Below are positions 46,270 to 58,835 of a stretch of DNA of 64,000 nt, piece after piece. This DNA is from Dryomyza anilis (taxonomy: Eukaryota > Arthropoda > Insecta > Diptera > Dryomyzidae): positions 70,218,803-70,282,802 of the forward strand of contig OX638135.1 of NCBI GenBank assembly GCA_951804985.1, in the 5' to 3' direction. The notes under the pieces were generated by a model. The model saw only the letters and a list, made by a program, of their open reading frames with translations. It made no database searches and was not told where the DNA came from. The stretch's first letter is position 1. Each line of letters begins with the position of its first letter. Made by a program: the position numbers and the translations under genes.

Positions 46270-47531
46270 TGAGGGATTTTATATCTGAAAAAGTCTCACG
46301 ACAGGGTTCTGAGTCAATGAAAGAAGATTATTGATAAATACCAGAAATAGGGACGGGGATAGGACGGAACCCTGCGGAACTCCAGAATTGATGAAATGTT
46401 GTTCTGAAAAAACACCATCCATCGCAACTCATATTGAACGACCCTGGAAAAAACTCGATATCCATCGAGTAAAAGATTTCCCGACAGCAAATGCAATTAG
46501 TTTTGAAACGAGAGCTTTATGCCACACTCGATCAAAAGCCTTGGAAATATCGACAGCAACAGCCTTACTCTCCCCGAAAAGGTGAACACAATTATTCCAC
46601 TTTTCGGAGAGGACCGCCATCAAGTCACCTGTGGATCTGGTCTTACGGAAACCATATTGGCGGTCACTGAGCAATTCGTTGTGCTCAAGATAGTTCACAA
46701 GGTGGAAGTTAATTACGCTATCCATTACCTTGGAGAGTGCAGAGCGTATTGCAATGGGTCGGTAATTGGCAGGGTTCGTAGCCTCGCCCTTTTTCGGAAC
46801 TGGCTGAACATTGGCAATCTTCCAACAAGATGGAAAAACTCCTGTCGTGTAGGAGATGTTGAAAACGTTACGAAACGGACACGCTGGCTTGTGAACACGC
46901 TACGCGAACTTTGTCAACACATGGGCAGATATGCCATCTGGCCCAGAGGCTTTGTTAATGTTGATATTTGCAAAAACTTTTTTAACTGCCCGAGTTCGAA
47001 AATGAATATCCGGCATTTCAGAAGAAACAAAATCGACGACGAGCAGTGGTTGATTACTATCTGGGAGTGTGGAACTATTTGCAAATAATTTTGCCAAGAG
47101 ATTAGCTTTATCAACCGGGTCAGTGAAGGTCTGGCCATTCATAATAAGAGTTGGAGTAGACGATGTCGTCTGATTCTTCACCCTTTTTACAAATGACCAG
47201 ATATTTTTACTACCACTGTGGTAAAGTAGGACTTTTTTGCGCGCGTTTTGTTCGTGAAGAAACTTTACGCGCGAGATCACGGCATTACAGCGATTCCTAG
47301 CCTGTATGAGAAGTCTTTCTGTGTCGGCATTCTTGTTAGAACGCCAATTCTGAAAGGCTTCCTCTTTCGACCTTTTTTATACTGAGCGGCTTTTTTATAC
47401 TTGTTTATTCCCGACCAGACCTCGCACCGGGATTGAAACCAGATCTGATTGCACGTGTTAACGGGCTTCACCAACGCGATGGTGAGACAAGGAATTGTGT
47501 TGGATAGGCTATGGTAACTAACAGAAGTCAA
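46270..47531 (-). pseudogene. Jockey/CR1-like reverse transcriptase fragment
   Basis: Minus strand, N- to C-terminus: NTCNQIWFQSRCEVWSGINK and RFLHEQ-like connecting region, IWSFVKRVKN, ININKASGPDGISAHVLTKF (RT block with SGPDGI), a frameshifted VPKKGEATNPANYRPIA, LLSDRQYGFRKTRSTGDL, VAVDISKAFDRVWH (motif A), GVPQGSVLSPSLFLVFI (motif B). The fragment ends before the YADD motif, and the endonuclease is absent. At least three frameshifts are present. A single domain, truncated on both sides, is typical of a dead 5'- and 3'-truncated copy. It is unrelated in sequence to the RTE-like element at 23.8 kb. Confidence 0.85.
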
Positions 47532-47874
<343 letters not shown>

Positions 47875-47897
47875 TAAGTGTTCTTCAATATAATTGA

Positions 47898-48056
<159 letters not shown>

Positions 48057-48138
48057 TGACTTTATTAGGGCAAAGAATTAAATAAATGCCTCACAATTAT
48101 TTTTCAGATCGATCCCGCGTTTGATTGGCGTACAGAAA

Positions 48139-48435
48139 TTAAACTAATTGCTTCACAATTAGTTTTAAGATCTGTCTGTTACAGAAACTTATCACAGATA
48201 GTTTCAGTAACGTTTTCTCGAAGAGTAATTTTCGAATTCGAGAACTTTTCAGACTCTGTAACTTGATAGATTCACCACACGAGTAATTCGTACTTTCTTC
48301 TATAAGACAGTGCAACAAATGCCCAACTTTTTCTTCCATCTTCCTATTTGATAACGATTTTAGGATAACGTGGGATTTCTGATCTTGAATTTGTTTTGCT
48401 CTATCAGCTCTGGATTCCTCACAATTTGGGGTCAA
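48139..48435 (-). other. Unrecognised 98-codon frame
   Basis: Polar, lysine/serine-rich (SRADRAKQIQDQKSHVILKS, RKMEEKVGHLLHCLIEES). A diverged relative of its first third occurs on the + strand at 50094-50190, including the DNA motif AATCGTTATCAAAT, as part of an inverted repeat. It could be a remnant of a transposon ORF or chance. I do not assign a function. Confidence 0.3.
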
Positions 48436-48780
48436 ATATGAACCATTAGAGTGTTTAAAGAGAGTATAAAAAATAATTTAATTTAAATGATACAGGTTTG
48501 GTTTCTTCAGCAATGATGTTTATCATGAACAGGCACAATCGTCCAACGCTTTTCTATAACCTCCGTTTTTTCGAATTTTAACCCTACTAATTACAAATTT
48601 TGACATACCTGAATGAGGTTCTCAAATAACGAAATTGCCTCTAATCCACCCATTAAACAGAATAATACAAAAGCTAAAAACAAACAATATATTTTTTACT
48701 TTGTTTATAACGTTGCAGGCACATTTCACAAAGTTTTTTGAAAGCGGAAATAAAAATTATATATTTTTGTGAATTTCGCT
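48300..48780 (-). repeat. Diverged ~460-bp repeat, inverted copy
   Basis: Its reverse complement aligns with 49740-50215: shared blocks include GTAATTAGTAGGGTTAAAAT, TTCATGATAAACAT, GAAACCAAACCTGTATC and TTTGACCCCAAATTGT. Many substitutions and small indels show age. Confidence 0.75.
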
Positions 48781-49209
48781 ATTCGACAAACAATGGCGTA
48801 TTTACTTTTCTTCCTAGACATCCTGTTTCAAGGATATTTGACAATAACGAAAATTTCTGTTTTTGGGCATGAGGTGTTAGTGGAAAGTCACACTCATATT
48901 TCTTGTATCTAAAATTAGCATAAATGCTGACACATTCAGTGCTGATATTGATTTTAAAAATACCTATCATGGTTTTCGATATTTATTTAATAAAGTAGCA
49001 AATTTTGATATAAAAAAAATAATTTTTGGGTATTTATTTCTTGTCATTCAAGTGAACACCTTTCTTGTCTTTAAGTTTTAGCTTAGCAAATTATATGAGT
49101 TTTAAAAATGTATTATAATATTAATTCGTCTGTGCTTATTTTGGATCCAAAATATATAAGCTCAACGTCTACCAAACAAAAGTATGGCTTAAAACACAGC
49201 ATTTCGCTT

Positions 49210-49520
49210 TTGTCGTTTATCCTTGAAACAGAACGTCTAATAAAAAAACTGCAAACGCCATTATTTTTATAATATTGGAATTCATAAGAATATATAACAT
49301 TTATTTTTGCTAACGAAAATTTTGCACACATCGTAATAAACAAAATACAAAATTTATGGTTTTTTTCTGTTACTGCTGAATCTGAGACGATTTTATGGAT
49401 TGAGGACCTCATCTCATTTTGTATGAGGAACATTTTTGCCAAAGAAAGTATGACAGTTTTCTCAAGAGTTCAAGCGGTATGTCCAAATTTGAAATTAGTA
49501 GGGTTAAAATTCAAAAAAAA
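49210..49520 (+). repeat. Diverged ~460-bp repeat, direct copy 1
   Basis: Blocks CATAAGAATATATAACATTT, CGTAATAAACAAAATACAAA and ATTAGTAGGGTTAAAATTC recur in the same order at 49715-49985, about 465 bp to the right. Confidence 0.78.
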
Positions 49521-49609
49521 TGAAGGTTATATGATAGAGTTAGGAAAATGGTGTCAAAGTAAAATAATACTGCATATTCTTGAGAAACAATATTGCTAAA
49601 AACTCCATA

Positions 49610-50215
49610 AATGTATCCTTTGAAATAAAAAAAATGTACTATCTTTAAACACCCTAATTGCGATAATATCATTGAAACAAGACATTTACGAAAAAAAAAT
49701 TGAATATGCCAATGTTTTTAAAATGTCGAAATCCATAAGAATATATAACTTTTATTTAAGCTTTCTAAAATTTTTGTGAAATGTGCATGCCACGTAATAA
49801 ACAGAATACAAAGTTTATTGTTTTTTTATTATTCTGTCTGTGGACATTTTGTTATTTAAGACCCCCACGTTATTTTGTATGGGGAATATATTTGCTGAAG
49901 AGAGTATAATAGTTTTTTCAAGAGTTCACGTTGTATGTCAAAATTTGTAATTAGTAGGGTTAAAATTCGAAAAAACAAAGTAAAAAAAATGCGCCTGTTC
50001 ATGATAAACATTATTGCTAAAGAAACCAAACCTGTATCTTTTAAATTAAATTATTTTTTGTACTCTCTTTAAACACTCTTCATATTTGACCCCAAATTGT
50101 AAGGAACCCAGAGCTGATGGAGCAAAACGGACTTCAGATTCAAGATCAGCGACCCCATGTGACCCTAAAATCGTTATCAAATCGGAAGATTGTATTTTTT
50201 GCTGCACTGTGTAAT
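49610..50215 (+). repeat. Diverged ~460-bp repeat, direct copy 2
   Basis: Carries the blocks of copy 1 and continues through the TTGACCCCAAATTGTAAGG motif shared with the inverted copy at 48300-48780. Three copies, one inverted, suggest a decayed foldback or satellite-like MITE cluster. Confidence 0.75.
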
Positions 50216-52473
50216 AAATTGAGTTTCACATTTTTTTTGTAAATTTCACTATGGGGACAGAAGCATAGTATAGCTCGCCGAATCGGAAATTAAAGTTTGT
50301 TGCAGAATGTTGAAAATAATGTCGATTTATTCGAAATTTATGAAAACCTAGAAAACAAACGAAAACTGGTACATCCTAGTTAAAAAGATCCTTTTTAGGT
50401 TTGCTTAAAGTCAAAAAATTAGAACTGGCGCTTTTTAAAAATTAAAAACGGGTTACATTAAAACTGTCGTAACTCTTTCAATGTATACTTCACATGCAGA
50501 ATGATAGTTTTATATTATTGGAAATTGAGAGAACTCTCATCTTCTGTATCAAAAATGTTAATTAGCAATTCGTATTTTTCCTGATTATTTGGCAAAAACA
50601 TAAAAAAAAATATATATATATTTTTTATACAACATGGAAAAAAAACTTTCAAATGCTCTCATAAATCTTTTATACCTGGGACAGACATCTAGTATTCATA
50701 CCATAGTATTTGAAATACCAGATGTGTGTCTTACAATATTATAATACTTTTGTAGTATTCCTTGATTTCATTGTAGTATTTAGCTGGCACAAATATCACA
50801 AAACTATTCGTAGTATTTTTGTAGTTTGCGTTTAAACACAGCCAAAAATTCAAAAGCTTTCGAAGAACTTTGTGTCAAAAATACTCTTTGTACTGAAATC
50901 TCATATTAAATTCCAACAAATAAATAAATTATTTAAAATTGTTTTTCAAAATTTTATTGAAAAATTTATGTTAGAAACTGAATTTTATATAATTGGCAGC
51001 ACAAAAATAAAATGACCACGACCTTTAAAATATAGTGATCTTTATATCCGACTGGAAAAAATGGTTCTCTATTAACCGTGGTACCCAACAAAAATAAATG
51101 TTCTGCAATATTTGTTTTGTATAGTGTGATTTACTACGCAAAATATACAAAGTTATGTCTGTCACCTATCTGGTATTTTGAATATTATATAACTGTTATA
51201 CATGCTTGCATATGTTTGGCACACGCTATTTAAAATGAGTTTAAGTGATGATAAATATACGAAAATCGTAAAAAAAATTAATTTAATATTTTTATTTTAT
51301 AAGTCAGTTTCGCCATTTCTGTTATTATAGTAGACAAAATTGGCTTATAATTGGTATGGTAGTTAATAATTGCGATATTACCACACCCAGAAAATGAATC
51401 AGTTGGGCAACCATCTTTTTTTGTCAACCGCTTTATTTAGATCTGTCAACTTTCCACTTATTCAGTTGTTGCAACACCACGTATCAGTTCGCGCACCTAA
51501 TGAATGCAATTGACGCAACCAAATAATCGGGGATTGTTTAGCCAATTTAAGTACACGAAATCAGCCAATTCGTACTTCACATACTTTACATACTTCATCG
51601 GAAATTTTCGACAACTTGTTGTGACCCTGACTTTGTGTATGCAACGCGTCGGAGCGTTGGGCTGCATATGAAAAGACAACAGATTGAAACTAAACACTAA
51701 GAACTCTGGAGAATAGTATTTGTCTTGTTGAATAAAGTGTAATTGGTCATGGATGAACTGAGCAGACAGATATAACAGATAAAACAATCCAAGTTTGTTT
51801 TACACGTAGTACGCGCACACAAAAAAGCAGTGAAAAATCTGATGCTTGTTCGACTGATGTTTCCTACTCTGGCAATGTTTTCCTACAACATGCCCGTGCG
51901 CACGGGGGGCCTTTGGGTGTTCGAACCCCTCGCCCTCCAGGAGCATTAACAAAATATTTAATTAAATTAAAGCCTAAAAATGTATATGACTGTAAATTAT
52001 AAGAACAAAAGAAGTTTAAGCGATATGTTAGAATAAAAAAATTGATCGAAATGTTTAGAGTAAAACGAAATAATATTTTCTAAAAGTAATAAACGATAAA
52101 ATATCAGAGTAAAAAAATGATAAAATTGTATCTCATTTGTGAACTTACTTTATCTTTACTCATTCTTATTCTAACAAAATTTTATTTATGTTAAAACGTA
52201 TTGAGGAAATTGAAAAATGCTATACTATGCGATAAAAAATGCTATGTATACTTTCATTACAAAAAAGTTCATTGCATACATTTTTTTTATGATGTTGAAA
52301 AACTTTTGTTTGGAAAAATAATTACGTTATTTTTGTCGAAGAAACCTTTTTTTCTGAACTAAAAATTATTGGAATTTACTTACAATCTTTTATTTTTTTA
52401 AACAATTATTTTTAAACTTTATAATTTAGAAATTTTTATACATATTTTTGTTTGTAAATTTATTATTATATTT

Positions 52474-53105
<632 letters not shown>

Positions 53106-53110
<5 letters not shown>

Positions 53111-53171
53111 TATGGCAGATTAGTGCAATGGATTTAAGCTCCATTTATAAAGTATTTTACTTTTGTTAGAA
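53106..53171 (+). tRNA. trnL2: NUMT copy of trnL2 (UUR)
   Basis: Acceptor TCTAATA pairs with TGTTAGA; the anticodon arm contains GGATTTAAGCTCC with TAA anticodon. Usual place between cox1 and cox2. Confidence 0.9.
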
Positions 53172-53174
53172 CTA

Positions 53175-53862
53175 ATGTCAACATGATCAAATTTAGGACT
53201 ACAAGATAGAGCTTCTCCTCTAATAGAACAGCTTACTTTCTTTCATGACCACGTTTTATTAATTTTAGTAATAATCACAATATTAGTAGGATATTTAATA
53301 TTTATACTATTTTTTAATAAATATACTAATCGATTATTATTACATGGACAAACAATTGAAGTAATCTGAACTATTTTACCAGCAATTGTATTGTTATTTA
53401 TCGCCTTCTTTTCTCTTCGTCTACTTTATTTATTAGATGAAATTAATGAGCCATCTATTACATTAAAATCAATTGGTCATCATAGATACTGAAGCTATGA
53501 AAACTCAGATTTTTTAAATGTTGAGTTTGACTCATACATAATTCCTACAAATGAATTACCAATTGACGGCTTCCGGTTATTGGACGTAGATAACCGAGTT
53601 GTACTACCTATGAACTCTGAAATTCGAATTCTAGTAACTGCCGCAGATGTTATTCATTCATGAACAGTACCTGCATTAGGTGTAAAGATCAACGGAACTC
53701 GAGGACGACTTAACCAAACTAACTTTTTAATTAGCCGCCCAGGATTATTTTATGGACAATGTTCAGAAATTTGCGGAGCAAATCACAGATTTATACCTAT
53801 TGTAATCGAAAGAGTTTCAGTAAATTATTTTATTCAATGAATTTCAAGAAATATAAATCCTT
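53175..53862 (+). pseudogene. cox2: NUMT copy of cox2
   Basis: 229 codons plus an incomplete T stop before trnK, uninterrupted in mitochondrial code: [39 protein letters not shown], and CuA-site block [12 protein letters not shown]. The usually invariant aromatic stretch around QWYWSYE reads HSYWSYE, a change expected under relaxed selection. Otherwise well preserved. Confidence 0.92.
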
Positions 53863-53933
53863 CATTAGATGACTGAAAGCAAGTACTGGTCTCTTAAACC
53901 ACTCAATAGTAAATTAGCGCTTACTTCTAATAA
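53863..53933 (+). tRNA. trnK: NUMT copy of trnK
   Basis: CATTAGATGACTGAAAGC start, TCTTAAACC anticodon arm (CTT). The outermost acceptor pair is C-A, a mismatch not expected in a functional tRNA. Confidence 0.9.
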
Positions 53934-53936
53934 AAT

Positions 53937-54003
53937 AAAAAATTAGTTAAATATATAACATTAGTATGTCAAACTAAAGTTATCAAATTATTGATATTTT
54001 TTG
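53937..54003 (+). tRNA. trnD: NUMT copy of trnD
   Basis: Acceptor AAAAAAT/ATTTTTT with TATGTCAAACTA anticodon arm (GTC), between trnK and atp8. Confidence 0.88.
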
Positions 54004-54165
54004 ATTCCACAAATAGCCCCTATTGGTTGATTAAGCTTATTTATTATTTTTTCTATTACTTTTGTATTATTTAATATAATAAATTATTATTCTGTTTTGC
54101 CATCTTCACCTAAATCTCATAGACTTAATTCTATTAAATTAAATTCAATAAATTGAAAATGATAA
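54004..54165 (+). pseudogene. atp8: NUMT copy of atp8
   Basis: ATT start, [20 protein letters not shown], ending NWKW and TAA; 53 codons, the normal insect length. Overlaps atp6 by 7 bases (ATGATAA) as in functional genomes. No break is visible. Confidence 0.9.
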
Positions 54166-54834
54166 CAAATTTATTTTCTGTATTCGACCTTTTTCTAGAA
54201 TTTTTAATTGTCCCTTAGCTGAATAAGTATTTTTATCGGAATTTTAATAATTCCTTCAATATACTGATTTATACCTTCTCGATACCACATCTTTTGAAAT
54301 AAAATTTTATTGACTTTACACAATGAATTTAAGACACTGCTAGGACTCACTGGACATAACGGAAGAACTTTCATCTTTGTATCATTATTTTCAATAATTT
54401 TATTTAATAATTTTTTAGGATTATTCCCTAATATTTTCACTAGAACTAGCCACTTAACTTTAACATTAACTCTCGCCCTTCCTTTATGATTATGTTTTAT
54501 AATCTATGAATGACATAATCATACTCAACATATATTTGCTCATTTAGTTCCTCAAGGAACTCCAGCCGTTCTAATACCTTTTATAGTATGTATTGAAACA
54601 ATTAGAAATATTATTCGTCCTGGAACTCTAGCTGTACGATTAGCAGCTAATATAATTGTTGGACACCTACTACTAACATTATCGAGAAATACAGGTCCGT
54701 CACTATCTTATATAATTGGATTACTATTATTAATAGCTCAAATTGCACTTTTAGTACCTGAGTCAGCTGTAGCTATTATTCAATCATATGTATTTGCAGT
54801 TTTAAGAACTCTTTATTCTAGAGAAGTAAATTAA
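54159..54834 (+). pseudogene. atp6: NUMT copy of atp6, frameshifted
   Basis: Starts MMTNLFSVFD and then loses frame: small indels near 54188-54192 and a missing base near 54218 (CCCTTAGCTGA where CCCTTAAGCTGA is expected for PLSW). The rest reads cleanly: IPSMYWFMPSRYHIFWNK-like block, [58 protein letters not shown] and a terminal YSSEVN with TAA. The conserved arginine region (RLAANM) is kept. Confidence 0.9.
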
Positions 54835-55594
54835 TGTCAACACACTCAAATCACCCATTCCACCTAGTAGACTACAGTCCATGACCTCTTACAGGAGCTA
54901 TTGAAGCTATAACTACTGTTTCTGGTATAGTTAAATGATTCCACCAATATGATATCTCTTTATTTACTTTAGGAAATATTATCACAATTCTGACAGTATA
55001 TCAGTATATACCAAGGATTACATACTCATGCTGTAACAATTGGATTACGATGAGGAATAATTCTATTTATTTTATCTGAAGTATTATTTTTTGTTTCTTT
55101 CTTTTGAGCTTTTTTTACAGTAGCCTTTCTCCAGCTATTGAATTAGGGGCTATATGACCTCCAGCCGGAATTGAATCATTTAATACATTCCAAATTCCTC
55201 TTTTAAATACCGCTATTTTATTAGCATCTGGGGTAACATTTACATGAGCTCATCATAGACTAATAGAGGAAAACCATTCTCAAACAACACAAGGTTTATT
55301 TTTTACAGTACTATTAGGGTATATTTCACTATTCTTCAAGCATATGAATATATTGAAGCTCCTTTTACAATTGCAGATTCCGTTTATGGTTCTACCTTCT
55401 ATATAGCAACAGGATTTCATGGAGTTCATGTATTAATTGGAACTACTTTTTTTCTAGTATGTTTATTTCGACACTTAAATAATCACTTTTCAAAGACACA
55501 TCATTTCGGATTTGAAGCTGCTGCATGATACTGACATTTTGTTGATATTGTTTGATTATTCCTTTATGTATCAATTTACTGATGAGGTGGATAA
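54834..55594 (+). pseudogene. cox3: NUMT copy of cox3, deleted and frameshifted
   Basis: MSTHSNHPFHLVDYSPWPLT start. At about 55005 roughly 26 bases are missing where functional cox3 has WWRDVSREG, shifting the frame. It resumes as YQGLHTHAVTIGLRWG. Further single-base losses lie near 55120 (FFHSS region) and near 55320. The C-terminus [20 protein letters not shown] and HFVDIVWLFLYVSIYWWGG is otherwise normal. Total length is 761 instead of the usual ~789 bases. Confidence 0.93.
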
Positions 55595-55596
55595 CC

Positions 55597-55663
55597 TTTT
55601 ATATATAGTATAAAGGATATATGACTTCCAACCATAAGGTCTATTAATAAAATAGTATAAATA
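55597..55663 (+). tRNA. trnG: NUMT copy of trnG
   Basis: TGACTTCCAACCATAAGG anticodon arm (TCC) with 3' acceptor TATAAAT. Located between cox3 and nad3. Confidence 0.85.
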
Positions 55664-56004
55664 ATTTTTTCAATTTTAAGAATTAGAATAATTATCTTAC
55701 TTCTTTCTTTAGTAGTAATACTACTGGCATCTATTTTATCAAAAAAGTCTCTAATTGACCGAGAAAAAAGTTCACCATTTGAATGTGGATTTGACCCAAA
55801 GTCATCATCTCGGTTACCATTTTCACTGCGCTTTTTTTTAATGACAATTATTTTTTTAATCTTTGATGTAGAAATCGCATTGTGTTAATTATAAACTATT
55901 CAAACTTACTAGTCTGATCATTAACTTCTATAATCTTTATCCTAATTTTATTGGGAGATCAATACCACGAATGAAATCAAGGAATATTAAACTGGTCAAA
56001 ATAG
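55664..56004 (+). pseudogene. nad3: NUMT copy of nad3, internal deletion
   Basis: [50 protein letters not shown], then a gap near 55885 where the ILPM segment should be, so the frame runs into TAA. After the gap it resumes MNYSNLLVWSLTSM and ends HEWNQGMLNWSK TAG. Roughly 15-20 bases are missing. Confidence 0.9.
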
Positions 56005-56065
56005 GGTTGTAGTTAATTATAACATTTGATTTGCATTCAAAAAGTATTAAATTTCAATCTACCTT
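56003..56065 (+). tRNA. trnA: NUMT copy of trnA
   Basis: AGGGTTGTAGTTAATTATAA start and ATTTGATTTGCATTCAAA arm (TGC anticodon). Directly overlaps the nad3 stop. Confidence 0.86.
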
Positions 56066-56128
56066 GAATATGAAGCGATATATTGCAATTAGTTTCGACC
56101 TAATCTTAGGTAATTTTACCTTTATTCT
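56066..56128 (+). tRNA. trnR: NUMT copy of trnR
   Basis: GAATATGAAGCGATATATTG start, TAGTTTCGACCTA anticodon arm (TCG), TTTATTC 3' side. Confidence 0.86.
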
Positions 56129-56129
56129 A

Positions 56130-56194
56130 TTAATTGAAGCCAAAAAGGGGCGTATCACTGTTAATGATATAACTGGGAAAATTCCCCAATTAAG
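56130..56194 (+). tRNA. trnN: NUMT copy of trnN
   Basis: TTAATTG/CAATTAA acceptor, CACTGTTAATG anticodon arm (GTT). Confidence 0.87.
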
Positions 56195-56261
56195 GAAATA
56201 TGATGTACAAAAAAAAGCTGCTAACTTTTATTTTTAATGGTTAAATTCCATTTATATTTCT
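56195..56261 (+). tRNA. trnS1: NUMT copy of trnS1 (AGN)
   Basis: GAAATAT/ATATTTC acceptor, AAAGCTGCTAACTTTT anticodon arm (GCT), with the reduced D arm typical of this tRNA. Confidence 0.87.
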
Positions 56262-56328
56262 ATTTATATAGTTTAACAAAAACCTAACATTTTCATTGTA
56301 AAAATAAAATATACAATTTTTATAAATT
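56262..56328 (+). tRNA. trnE: NUMT copy of trnE
   Basis: ATTTATA/TATAAAT acceptor, CATTTTCATTGTAAAA anticodon arm (TTC). Confidence 0.87.
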
Positions 56329-56346
56329 ACTAAATTTAATTCATAA

Positions 56347-56413
56347 TATTCAAAGATAAAACTAATCTCCATAACATCTTTAGTGTCATACTCTAAATAT
56401 AAGCTATTTGAGT
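56347..56413 (-). tRNA. trnF: NUMT copy of trnF with altered anticodon
   Basis: On the minus strand the acceptor arm ACTCAAA faces TTTGAAT, and the anticodon arm reads GACACTAAAGATG where a functional gene has CACTGAAGATG. The G of the GAA anticodon is A, so phenylalanine codons would not be read correctly. The acceptor also has one mismatch. Confidence 0.83.
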
Positions 56414-58140
56414 ATAGTAATAGTAAAAAACTAAACAAAATAAAAATTCATAAAACATAAGTTAACAAATAAATCTTTAAGTTATTATTTTATAATAAAT
56501 TATTAATTTTAGAATATTTTGTTAAAAGTCGGTATAAAACTTGACCCCCAAAAAATTCTGATCACCCTTGGTCAAAACTTTTTACCACCTATATGCAATG
56601 GATAAAATACTACTCCATAAGTAGCAATATATGGTATAAACCACATCGAACCACAAAAATAAGATAAAGAATAGTTATTAATTGATTTATTGATAAAGTA
56701 TAAGGAAACATTAGAAATTATGTAATCAATAACACCTCCTGAAATACATACAAATAATGTCAGAAACTTTAAATAAAAAGGTAAACAAATTATATCTGGA
56801 GTTCTAAAAATTAGTCAATTTAACATTCTACCTCCAATAATTCTTATAAATAACAATCCTAATATTCCACGCAATTTAATTCATCCTTCATCATTTAATA
56901 TATTTAAAGACCCACAGTTTAATTCACCAGTTATTGAATAATAAACTAATCGAAATGAATAACATACAGTTAATCCAGTAGAAAAAAATATAAAAAGAAA
57001 GAAAATATATTGATATTTCTTATAGAAATAACCTCTAAAATTAAATCCTTTGAATAAAACCCAGCTAAAAATGGCATACTGCATAAAGCTAAATTAGCAA
57101 CATTTAAACAAGCTGAGGTTAACGATATATGAATTCTTAATCCACCTATATGTCGAATATCTTGCGAATTATTTATATTATGAATTACAGCCCCAGCACA
57201 TATAAATAACAAAGTCTTAAACAATGCATGAGTCAAAAGATGAAAAAATGCAAGTTTATAAAATCCTATTGACAAAATACTTATTATCAAACCTAATTGA
57301 CTTAATGTTGATAATGCAATATTTTTTTTAAAATCAAACTCAAAATTAGCCCCTAATTCAGCCATAAATATTGTATGTCCTGATAATAACAGTAAAAATT
57401 GTCCTAAATAAGTATCATTTAAAAGAACATTAAATCGAATTAATAAATAAACTCCAGCTGTAACTAAAGTTGAAGAATGAACTAAAGCAGAAACCTGCGT
57501 TGGTGTAGCTATAGCAGCAGGTAATCAAGAAGAAAACGGAATTTGAGCACTTTTAGTTATAGCAGCAAAAACTACTAACCCACCAATAATTATTATAGAA
57601 GGTCTATTAACTATTATTTCTAAATAAAAAATATAATTTCATCTACCATAATTTAATATTCATGCAATTGCCAATAATAAAGCAACATCACCAATTCGAT
57701 TTGATAAAGCAGTTAGTATACCTGCATTAAATGATTTAACATTTTGAAAATAAATTACTAAACAATAAGATACTAAACCTAATCCATCTCACCCTAATAA
57801 AATTCTAATTAAATTAGGTCTAATAATTAGTAATATCATTGACATTACAAATATCAAAACAAGCATAATGAACCGATTAATATTAATATCTCCTCTTATA
57901 TACTCCTTTCTATAAAAAATTACTAGTGAAGAAATTATTAACACAAATGACATAAATATTAAACTTATTCAATCAAATAAAAAAGTTATAACAATTCTAG
58001 AAGAATATAAAGATACTACTTCTCATTCCCAAAAATAAACTAATTCATTAAGCAAAAAATTTAAACTGATAAAAAATAATCTAATTCTAATAGAAATTAA
58101 AGATATAAAACTAATTGTACAAATTGAAATAAATTTCACG
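56414..58140 (-). pseudogene. nad5: NUMT copy of nad5, frameshifted
   Basis: Minus strand: WEWEVVSLYSSRIVITFLFD, NLIRILLGWDGLGLVSYCLV, QIPFSSWLPAAMATPTQVSA, LVHSSTLVTAGVYLLIRFN, FFHLLTHALFKTLLFMCAGA, LAGFYSKDLILEV. The frame breaks near 56985 by one extra T in a T7 run (FFLLD stop versus FFSTGLTVCYSFRLVYY) and again near 56575 (WSEFFGGQ region). Proton-channel residues in SSWLPAAM and LTHALFKT are still recognisable. Confidence 0.92.
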
Positions 58141-58205
58141 ATTTAAAATGAATAAATTCATATCATTGACACCACAAATCAATATTTTTAATAAACTATT
58201 TAAAT
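58141..58205 (-). tRNA. trnH: NUMT copy of trnH
   Basis: On the minus strand the anticodon arm is GATTTGTGGTGTC (GTG) and the acceptor ATTTAAA/TTTAAAT. Between nad5 and nad4. Confidence 0.84.
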
Positions 58206-58661
58206 ATAGTCAAAGTATACACATATCTCTTTTTAAAATTAGTAAATTTAAAGGAAATCAATGTAAAAACAAAAGAAGATACTCACGAATATTACCCCCT
58301 CTAAATGAATAAATTCCAGAGAAAATTTTACCGTGTTGTCTATAGGCATATAAATACAAAGTATAAGCCGCTCTAAAAAAGGATAATAAAGATAATATAA
58401 TCATTGACACTCATGACCAACCAACAATTCTATTTAATAAAGAAATTTCACCTAATAAATTTATTGTTGGTGGAGCTGCTATATTAGCTGATCTTAATAA
58501 AAATCATCATAAAGTTATTGAGGGTATACAATTTAATAACCCATTATTAATTAAAAGACTTCGTCTTCCTAACCGTCCATAAGTAATATTGGCTAAACAA
58601 AACAAACCAGAAGAACATAGCCCGTGAGCAATTATCAATGTGTACGACCGGCACATTCCTC

Positions 58662-58835
58662 AGTATCTTATAGTTATTAATCCAGCTAAAACAATTCCTA
58701 TATGTGCCACAGATGAATAAGCAATTAAAGCCTTAAGGTCTGTTTGCCGCAAACAAACAAAACTGATTAAGACACTTCCCACTAAACTAATTCTAATCCA
58801 AATAAAATTTAACTTTAACCCGACTAATTGTAAAA
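58662..58835. repeat. 174-bp tandem repeat in nad4, unit 1
   Basis: Starts AGTATCTTATAGTTATTAAT and is followed immediately by unit 2 (58836-59009). The units differ at about four positions (for example GGTCTG versus GGACTG). 174 is divisible by three, so the duplication itself keeps frame. Confidence 0.93.

Noticed and set aside
51497..51787. A 96-codon minus-strand ORF as a possible gene
   Set aside because: No recognisable domain, no splice or promoter context, length within chance for this patch.
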